DNA from: Marinospirillum celere
GTDB taxonomy: Bacteria > Pseudomonadota > Gammaproteobacteria > Pseudomonadales > Halomonadaceae
NCBI RefSeq assembly: GCF_900112235.1
Contig: NZ_FOLH01000005.1
Coordinates: 62,001 to 126,000, forward strand
Direction of reading: 5' to 3'
DNA length: 64,000 nt
In this document: in pieces, positions 58,320 to 64,000 of the stretch
How positions within the stretch are numbered: position 1 is the first letter of the stretch
How the letters are laid out: each line of letters opens with the position of its first letter
Notes under the pieces: generated by a model
Told to the model about the DNA's origin: nothing
What the model saw: the letters and a program-made list of their open reading frames with translations, nothing else
The model's database searches: none
Position numbers and translations under genes: made by a program

Positions 58320-59861
58320 TCAGTTCACACCTTCACGCAAAAAAGGCAAAAGGTCACTGGGTAGCAAACCCCGTGGCTGATCCGCTGCCACCTGGTCACC
58401 CGCCTGAGCATGCAGGCGCATCCCTAGACGTGCTGCTACCAAAGGCTCTAAGCCTTGCGCCAAAAGCGAAGCAATACAACCGCTTAGAAGGTCTCCCATA
58501 CCAGCAACTCCCATTCCAGGGTTACCAAAAGGACAAACCCAAGGCAGGGCCTGTCCACCCTGCTCAGCACAGCAGGAACCCGCTCCCTTAAGCAGGGCGA
58601 CGCTACCTGTTTTTAGGGCCAAAAGGTTAACTGCTTTTAAACGCTGCTGTTGAACTTCATGAACTGACCAACCCAGCAGCCTTGCCGCCTCTCCTGGATG
58701 AGGGGTAATCACCCAGGGACGCTGTTCAGCTACCGGCGGTTGCCAGCCCTGCGCCCAAAGGTTGAGTGCATCAGCATCAACCAATACCGGCCCTTCAAAA
58801 GAACCGACCGCCTGGCAAATTTGCTGTGCCTGCTGATCGGTACCCAGACCCGGCCCCACCAAGAGGGCATCAGCCCAAGCAAAAGCCTCCTTTAATTGCT
58901 CGTCCAGAGCTGCTTTATCTTCAGGCCAGGCTGCAGCCATTATTTCCGGCTGACTGACCAAGGCCGCAGTGACATTCTCAGCAGCAGTCAAGAGCTTCAC
59001 CATCCCGACCCCAGTTCGCAGGGCAGCTCTGGCAGCCAAAATTACCGCACCTCCCATACCCGCCTGACCACCCAGAATCAGCAAGCGTCCATGGTCACCC
59101 TTGTGCCCTCCGGCCTTACGCGGCAAGAGTGCCCTGCTTGCATCCTGGCAACTCTGCAACCACGCCAAAGGCTGCTCTTGAAAGTCTTCACCTTGAAGCC
59201 CTAAATCAGCCAACCAAACTTCACCGGCATACTCAGGCCCTTCCGCAGTGAACAGCCCCGGCTTCAAGACAATAAAAGTCAGGGTGACGGCAGCCTGTAC
59301 ACTGCTTCCAGCAAGCTGACCGTTATCCACTAACAAGCCTGAAGGCGTATCCAAAGCCAGCACGGGTGTTTTACTGGCATTAATCGCTTGAATCCAGGTT
59401 TTGATTTCTCCCCGAACCTCACCCTTCAGACCTATGCCGAGCAGCGCATCTACCAGTAACTCATCTTCTTGCAAATCATGAGCATCGGGAGCACCAGTTT
59501 GAGGACTTAATCCCGACTGTTCCACCGCCTGCCAGGCAAGTGCCGCTTCCTTTTGATAGTTAAGTGGATCAGCCGCCAACCAAAGACGAACCTTCATGCC
59601 TGCCTGAAAAGCATGGAGAGCCACCAGGAGGCCATCACCACCATTATTGCCGCCCCCGCAGAGCACACTGATTTGACGAACATCAGGCCACTGCTGCTGG
59701 ATTAACTGCCAGGCACTGCGTGCTGCGCGCTGCATGAGTTCAAAACCAGGTGTTCCTGCAGCAATTACCTGACGGTCCAGGCTGGCTGCTGCCTGCGCAG
59801 AATAAAGTGGCCAGGAACTTGAAGCCTGTCTGGTAAAACGATTACGGGGGTTAACCAGCAT
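58320..59861 (-). CDS. nnr: Bifunctional NAD(P)H-hydrate epimerase / ADP-dependent dehydratase
   Basis: The 513-aa product repairs hydrated NAD(P)H. The N-terminal epimerase half contains LCGGGNNGGDGLLVA; the C-terminal ribokinase-like dehydratase half contains VGPGLGTDQQ, ITPHPGEAARLLG and GNPGMGVAGMGDLLSG. It has the same two-domain length as E. coli YjeF (515 aa). It is the first gene of the minus-strand block, with the antiporter gene divergent. Confidence 0.95.
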   Translation of the reverse strand: MLVNPRNRFTRQASSSWPLYSAQAAASLDRQVIAAGTPGFELMQRAARSAWQLIQQQWPDVRQISVLCGGGNNGGDGLLVALHAFQAGMKVRLWLAADPLNYQKEAALAWQAVEQSGLSPQTGAPDAHDLQEDELLVDALLGIGLKGEVRGEIKTWIQAINASKTPVLALDTPSGLLVDNGQLAGSSVQAAVTLTFIVLKPGLFTAEGPEYAGEVWLADLGLQGEDFQEQPLAWLQSCQDASRALLPRKAGGHKGDHGRLLILGGQAGMGGAVILAARAALRTGVGMVKLLTAAENVTAALVSQPEIMAAAWPEDKAALDEQLKEAFAWADALLVGPGLGTDQQAQQICQAVGSFEGPVLVDADALNLWAQGWQPPVAEQRPWVITPHPGEAARLLGWSVHEVQQQRLKAVNLLALKTGSVALLKGAGSCCAEQGGQALPWVCPFGNPGMGVAGMGDLLSGCIASLLAQGLEPLVAARLGMRLHAQAGDQVAADQPRGLLPSDLLPFLREGVN

Positions 59862-59935
59862 TTAAAAACTCCTTTAAGAGACAAGGCTTCGACTTTCTGC
59901 TAATCTTCCGCGCTTTTTCAAACTTGGAAAGCAAA

Positions 59936-61279
59936 ATGAATGCCGTTGTGATTGCTATTCTGGTCATGGTGACCCTGAGTCTGGCCAGAATTTCCGTAGT
60001 CTTTTCTCTTATTGTAGCTGCTTTGGTTGGCGGTTTGCTGAGCGGCCTTCCGGTTGCTGAAATCATGGATGCCTTTAATGAAGGCCTGGGTAAGGGTGCC
60101 AGTATTGCCCTGGCCTATGCAGCGCTGGGTGCCTTTGCCGTTGCTCTCGCCCGCTCCGGAGTCACCGAGCGCCTGGCCAGTTTTATTATTGGCCGCCTGA
60201 AAGGCCAGGAAAATCTGCCAAGTAAATGGTTAGTCTGGGCTCTACTGGGTGCCATTCTGCTGATGGCGATTAGCTCGCAGAATCTCATCCCGGTCCATAT
60301 TGCCTTTATACCCATCCTGATTCCGCCCTTGCTGGTCGTTATGAACCGCCTGCAACTGGATCGACGTGCCGTTGCCTGCGTGATCACCTTCGGTATCACG
60401 GCTCCCTATATGCTGCTGCCCGTGGGCTTTGGCGCTATCTTTTTGAATGACATCCTCCTCTCCAACCTGAATGCTTCAGGTGAAGAACTTGGCGTCCAGT
60501 TTGAAGCCGCTCGGGTGCCCTTTGCCATGCTATTACCTATAGCCGGCATGGCTCTGGGTCTGGTCGTTGCTGTCTTCTTTAGCTATCGCAAGAAAAGAAG
60601 CTACCAGGATCGATCCATCGGAGATCCCAGCAAGCAAAAGGCTGCCGAGCCTCTACATCTTAAGCCCTGGCAATGGCTGGTTTTGATCGGCTCTATTCTT
60701 GCTGCACTGGGCGTTCAGCTGGGCTTTAATTCCATGGTCTTGGGTGGCCTGGCCGGTTTTGCACTTCTGTCCTTTAGCGGTGTTTTCCGCTGGCGGGAGC
60801 AGGATGATCTCTTTACTGAAGGCATGCGCATGATGGCCCTGGTGGGCTTCATTATGATCACCGCTTCAGGTTTTGCCGGTGTCATGCAGGCCACGGGTGA
60901 AATCCCTCAGCTGGTGGAAAGCTCTGTCGAAGTGATCGGTGACAACAAAGGACTCGCCGCCTTGATCATGCTGCTGGTTGGGCTGTTTATCACCATGGGT
61001 ATCGGCTCTTCTTTCTCCACCATCCCCATTATTGCCGCCCTCTATGTTCCCCTGGCACTGAGCTTTGGCTTCTCGCCTCTGGCAACCATAGCGCTGGTCG
61101 GTACGGCTGCAGCCCTGGGGGATGCTGGCTCACCTGCTTCCGACTCAACTTTGGGTCCAACTGCTGGCCTTAATGCCGACGGCCAGCATGATCACATCTG
61201 GGATTCGGTAGTGCCCACTTTCCTGCACTATAATATTCCGCTGATTGCTTTTGGCTGGGTTGCCGCGATGATTTTGTAG
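59936..61279 (+). CDS. Na+/H+ antiporter family membrane protein
   Basis: The 447-aa product has about eleven hydrophobic segments. The N-terminus VVIAILVMVTLSLARISVVF with GLGKGASIALAYAALGAFAV fits the Na_H_antiport_2 plus NhaC-like architecture. Late conserved stretches include GIGSSFSTIPIIAALYVPLA and GDAGSPASDSTLGPTAGLN. The ion specificity is assigned by family only. I chose ATG 59936, with GGAAAG upstream; TTG 59924 is the ORF edge. It is divergent from nnr and convergent with ldhA. Confidence 0.85.
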   Translation: MNAVVIAILVMVTLSLARISVVFSLIVAALVGGLLSGLPVAEIMDAFNEGLGKGASIALAYAALGAFAVALARSGVTERLASFIIGRLKGQENLPSKWLVWALLGAILLMAISSQNLIPVHIAFIPILIPPLLVVMNRLQLDRRAVACVITFGITAPYMLLPVGFGAIFLNDILLSNLNASGEELGVQFEAARVPFAMLLPIAGMALGLVVAVFFSYRKKRSYQDRSIGDPSKQKAAEPLHLKPWQWLVLIGSILAALGVQLGFNSMVLGGLAGFALLSFSGVFRWREQDDLFTEGMRMMALVGFIMITASGFAGVMQATGEIPQLVESSVEVIGDNKGLAALIMLLVGLFITMGIGSSFSTIPIIAALYVPLALSFGFSPLATIALVGTAAALGDAGSPASDSTLGPTAGLNADGQHDHIWDSVVPTFLHYNIPLIAFGWVAAMIL

Positions 61280-61297
61280 CAGCAACCCCGCAGAGGC

Positions 61298-62302
61298 TTA
61301 GTCTTCAAGCTGGTGTGTTAGCTCGTTCACAGGCTCTTGCCCCTGCCGAAGCTGCTCTAGGTTATCCAGAGTCACTTCGGCAATCTGGGTCAAAGCCTCT
61401 TCGGTGAAAAAACCTTGATGACCGGTCACCAAAACATTGGGGAAGGTCATCAAGCGCGACAAGAGGTCATCAGAGGGGATTTCATCCGAGCAATCGCGAA
61501 AGAAAACATCGCCTTCTTGCTCATAAACATCCAACGCCAGATAGCCCAGACGGCCTGATTTCAAGGCGGCAATGGCAGCTGAAGTATCGACCAGACCGCC
61601 GCGGCTAGTATTTACCAGCATCACCCCTTTTTTCATACGACTGAGCGCATGACCGTTAATCAGATGATGGTTTTCAGGAGTCAGTGGGCAATGCAAGCTG
61701 ATCACATCACTGGCTGCATAAAGCTGATCCAGCGAAGTATAGCGCCCGCCCAGCTCAAGAAACTCTGGATTCGGATGGGGATCATAACCCAGCAATTCAC
61801 AGCCGAAGCCTTTTAAAATGCGGGCCACAGCCAGACCGATTTGCCCTGTCCCGACGAGCCCAACCTTACGCCCATGCAGGTTAAAGCCCAAAAGGCCATT
61901 AAGCTGGAAATTATTTTCCCGAACCCGGTTGAAGGCTCGATGCGTATGCCGGTTTAGGGTTAAAATAAGCGCCAGCGTATGCTCAGCAACGGCTTCAGGG
62001 GAATAAGCAGGCACCCGAACCACTTGAAGACCCAGTTGTTTGGCTTCATGAAGATCCACCTGGTTAAAGCCAGCGCAACGCAGAGCAATAAATCGGATAC
62101 CGAGCTGCTTCAGTTCCTGCAAACATTCAGCATCCAGCGTATCATTAACAAATGCACAGACCGCATCGGCACCTTCTGCTAACCGGGCTGTTGTCGCACT
62201 CAAGCCTGCTTCCTGATAATCCAGGCTAAAGCCAAAGTGCTGGTTGGCGGCATCAAAAAAGCGCTGATCATATTTCTGAGCACTAAAAAAGCTGACTCGC
62301 AT
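61298..62302 (-). CDS. ldhA: D-lactate dehydrogenase (fermentative)
   Basis: This 334-aa D-2-hydroxyacid dehydrogenase closely resembles E. coli LdhA: FIALRCAGFNQVDLHEAK, VPAYSPEAVAEHTLAL, the NAD motif GLVGTGQIG, ISLHCPLTPENHHLIN and NVLVTGHQGFFTEEAL with the catalytic His. It reduces pyruvate to D-lactate under oxygen limitation. I chose ATG 62302, seven bases after AAGGA; ATG 62308 is too close to it. It is divergent from queG with only 30 bp between starts. Confidence 0.93.
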   Translation of the reverse strand: MRVSFFSAQKYDQRFFDAANQHFGFSLDYQEAGLSATTARLAEGADAVCAFVNDTLDAECLQELKQLGIRFIALRCAGFNQVDLHEAKQLGLQVVRVPAYSPEAVAEHTLALILTLNRHTHRAFNRVRENNFQLNGLLGFNLHGRKVGLVGTGQIGLAVARILKGFGCELLGYDPHPNPEFLELGGRYTSLDQLYAASDVISLHCPLTPENHHLINGHALSRMKKGVMLVNTSRGGLVDTSAAIAALKSGRLGYLALDVYEQEGDVFFRDCSDEIPSDDLLSRLMTFPNVLVTGHQGFFTEEALTQIAEVTLDNLEQLRQGQEPVNELTHQLED

Positions 62303-62332
62303 CGTCATTTCCTTACTAATTTAAACCATCCC

Positions 62333-63451
62333 ATGATACTCGATTCTGAACAACAAGCTGGCCTGAAAGCTTTGGCAGTGACTATTAAAGAGCTAGCCAC
62401 CGATCTGGGTTTTGCGGACTGCGGCATTACCGATGTGGATTTGGGTGAGCATCCGGCCTACCTGAAAAAATGGTTGGATGCAGGCTATGAAGGTGACATG
62501 CAGTGGATGCACAATCACTTGGAGAAACGCTGTAATCCCGCCCTACTGGAACCCGGCACCCTTTCAGTCATTACCCTGCGTATGGATTACTTGCCGCCTG
62601 AAACCCAGGCGATAAAGATTCTGGCCAACCCTGAAAAAGCTTATGTAAGCCGGTATGCGTTAGGCCGGGATTATCACAAGCTGATTCGTAAGCGTCTGGG
62701 GCAGCTGGCAAAAAAGATCAATCAACACCTGGATGACAATGCAGCCCTAAGGGCGGCCTTCCCTGAGTTTCGTAGCCGCGCCTTTACCGACTCAGCCCCC
62801 GTTCTGGAAAGAGCCCTGGCACTTCAGGGTGGACTGGGCTGGATCGGTAAAAATTGCATGCTGATTACTCCCAAGGCGGGCAGCTGGTTTTTCTTGGGTG
62901 AAATTTATTTGAACCTGCCCCTTCCGAAAGATAAAGCCTTCGTTAAAGACCACTGTGGGCAGTGCTCAGCTTGTCATACCGCCTGCCCAACCCAGGCTTT
63001 TGTCGCCGACGGCGTGCTGGATGCCAAACGCTGCATCAGCTACCTGACCATCGAGTTAAAAGGCAGTATTCCTGAAGAACTGCGCCCCTTAATGGGCAAT
63101 CGTATTTTTGGCTGTGATGACTGCCAGCTATTTTGCCCCTGGAACCGTTTTGCCAAGAGCACTCAGGAAAAAGACTTTCATCCCCGACACCAACTGGATA
63201 CTGCCGATCTAGTTGATCTTTTCAATTGGGATGAAGCCAGCTTCCTGAAAAACACAGAAGGCTCGCCGATCCGCAGAACAGGCTATATTAGCTGGCTGCG
63301 CAATCTAGCCGTGGCTCTGGGCAACGCGCCACCTTCAGAAACCGTTCTTTCGGCTTTAAAAGCCCGCCAAACCCACCCTGACCCAGTGGTTAGAGAGCAT
63401 GTGCTCTGGGCACTGCAGCGTCATCAAGCCGGGCCTGCAAAAGATCACTGA
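62333..63451 (+). CDS. queG: Epoxyqueuosine reductase
   Basis: The 372-aa cobalamin-dependent enzyme performs the last step of queuosine synthesis in tRNA. Two 4Fe-4S sites appear in CGQCSACHTACPT and FGCDDCQLFCPWN, after the QGGLGWIGKNCMLI core. C-terminal HEAT-like residues follow. I chose ATG 62333 (MILDSEQQAG); starts upstream lie within ldhA. In E. coli queG is directly divergent from nnr; here two genes intervene. The 3' end overlaps the convergent dus gene by 62 bp. Confidence 0.95.
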   Translation: MILDSEQQAGLKALAVTIKELATDLGFADCGITDVDLGEHPAYLKKWLDAGYEGDMQWMHNHLEKRCNPALLEPGTLSVITLRMDYLPPETQAIKILANPEKAYVSRYALGRDYHKLIRKRLGQLAKKINQHLDDNAALRAAFPEFRSRAFTDSAPVLERALALQGGLGWIGKNCMLITPKAGSWFFLGEIYLNLPLPKDKAFVKDHCGQCSACHTACPTQAFVADGVLDAKRCISYLTIELKGSIPEELRPLMGNRIFGCDDCQLFCPWNRFAKSTQEKDFHPRHQLDTADLVDLFNWDEASFLKNTEGSPIRRTGYISWLRNLAVALGNAPPSETVLSALKARQTHPDPVVREHVLWALQRHQAGPAKDH

Positions 63452-64000
63452 TTTCTGCTTCGGTTTGCAGGCGCTTACAGGCTTCAAATAGCTGTCGAGC
63501 CGGTTCACCCCAGCGCGGCATCAACATCACCAGCCACTGCTTGATGCGCATGTTTCTAACCTTTTCAGGATAGATTTGTCCGGCCCCTGCAACCCACTCC
63601 AACATCAAAGCAGGCAAGTCTTCAAAGCAGGTTGCTTTAACTTCTTCACCTTGGCTGGCAGCCTTGATATGCGACGCCAACCAGGGGTCGGCAAGAGCAG
63701 TTCGCCCTAACATCACATCGCGAACCCCACTGGCCGCCACGCAGCGCTGGTAGTCTTCCAGCGTCCAGATTTCACCATTGGCCAAGACGGGAATAGCAAG
63801 CCTTTCAGCCAAAGCCGCTATTTTTTCCCAGTGTGCAGGCGGTTTATAGCCTTGAGTCTTCGTTCGCGCATGAACAACCAGCTGGGTCACTCCAGCCTCT
63901 TCCAGAGCCAGAGCATTATCCAAAGCCAGCTCAGCATCTTCGTAACCTAGGCGCATCTTGGCCGTCACCGGAATACCCTGAGGTTTCAGTGCTTCGACAA
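63390..64000 (-). CDS. dusC: tRNA-dihydrouridine synthase, C-terminal part (DusC-like)
   Basis: The reading frame is open to the window edge, so the N-terminus is missing; the visible part is about 202 residues. PVTAKMRLGYEDAELAL, VVHARTKTQGYKPPAHWE, PVLANGEIWTLEDYQRC and DVMLGRTALADPW are FMN-binding barrel segments. The GYKPPAHWE and NGEIW pattern favours DusC over DusA or DusB. The gene is convergent with queG. Confidence 0.85.
   Translation of the reverse strand, partial: VEALKPQGIPVTAKMRLGYEDAELALDNALALEEAGVTQLVVHARTKTQGYKPPAHWEKIAALAERLAIPVLANGEIWTLEDYQRCVAASGVRDVMLGRTALADPWLASHIKAASQGEEVKATCFEDLPALMLEWVAGAGQIYPEKVRNMRIKQWLVMLMPRWGEPARQLFEACKRLQTEAEISDLLQARLDDAAVPRAHAL

Overview
The window is about 64 kb of chromosome from a gammaproteobacterium with roughly 50% GC. 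Gene orders are the conserved ones of that class: map / rpsB-tsf-pyrH-frr-uppS-cdsA-dxr-rseP-bamA-skp-lpxD-fabZ-lpxA-lpxB-rnhB, and nnr-tsaE-amiB-mutL-miaA-hfq-hflX-hflK-hflC-hisZ-purA. An endonuclease-type MutL, a LysM-bearing AmiB, hisZ, and Pseudomonas-like REP sequences favour the Pseudomonadales/Oceanospirillales side over the enterics. I cannot name the species. No rRNA, tRNA, CRISPR array or complete mobile element was seen.

Layout. 1-14.7 kb: translation and envelope-biogenesis superoperon, from the S2 leader through isoprenoid and phospholipid precursors, the site-2 protease RseP, the outer-membrane assembly machine (BamA, Skp) and lipid A synthesis, ending at rnhB. 14.6-23.4 kb: a CYTH-CHAD triphosphatase, a DUF47-PiT phosphate transporter pair, argA, and a GlrK/QseE - QseG - GlrR/QseF two-component set split by a reversed outer-membrane protein gene. 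23.4-36.3 kb: an accessory envelope region. It holds a large predicted metalloprotease/beta-propeller/beta-barrel protein, an alpha/beta hydrolase lipoprotein with an internal amber codon, several small outer-membrane barrel proteins, a decayed nucleotidyltransferase, a DUF3015-DUF4105 pair, ilvD followed by an MliC-like lipoprotein, rnk, and an unknown Cys-rich lipoprotein. 36.3-47.1 kb: DHH phosphoesterase, pepN, a porin with a perfect FNR-type box, REP repeats, a broken hipA, YitT, valS, a small unknown gene and cmoM. 47.1-59.9 kb: the nnr...purA block on the minus strand. 59.9-64 kb: an Na+/H+ antiporter, ldhA, queG and the 3' part of a dus gene.

How the genes work together. The first block makes the cell envelope: the undecaprenyl carrier, CDP-diacylglycerol, MEP-pathway isoprenoids, lipid A and outer-membrane proteins, with RseP as the envelope-stress protease. 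The accessory region is also dominated by exported proteins (barrels, lipoproteins, a DUF4105 protein, a lysozyme-inhibitor-like lipoprotein) and lies beside a two-component system whose enteric counterpart monitors the envelope. The minus-strand block combines tRNA modification, mismatch repair, cell-wall hydrolysis, Hfq and HflKCX, with hisZ and purA.

The most unusual items are these. The GlrR-like regulator has lost the sigma-54 contact loop GAFTGA. The HEYTH-propeller-barrel protein has a decayed second copy of its 3' end 1.7 kb away. A single stop codon interrupts an otherwise intact hydrolase. A perfect 14-bp hairpin covers the ribosome-binding site of the gene at 35175. A palindromic cloverleaf-like structure lies between cmoM and purA. 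I see no complete new defence or mobile system.
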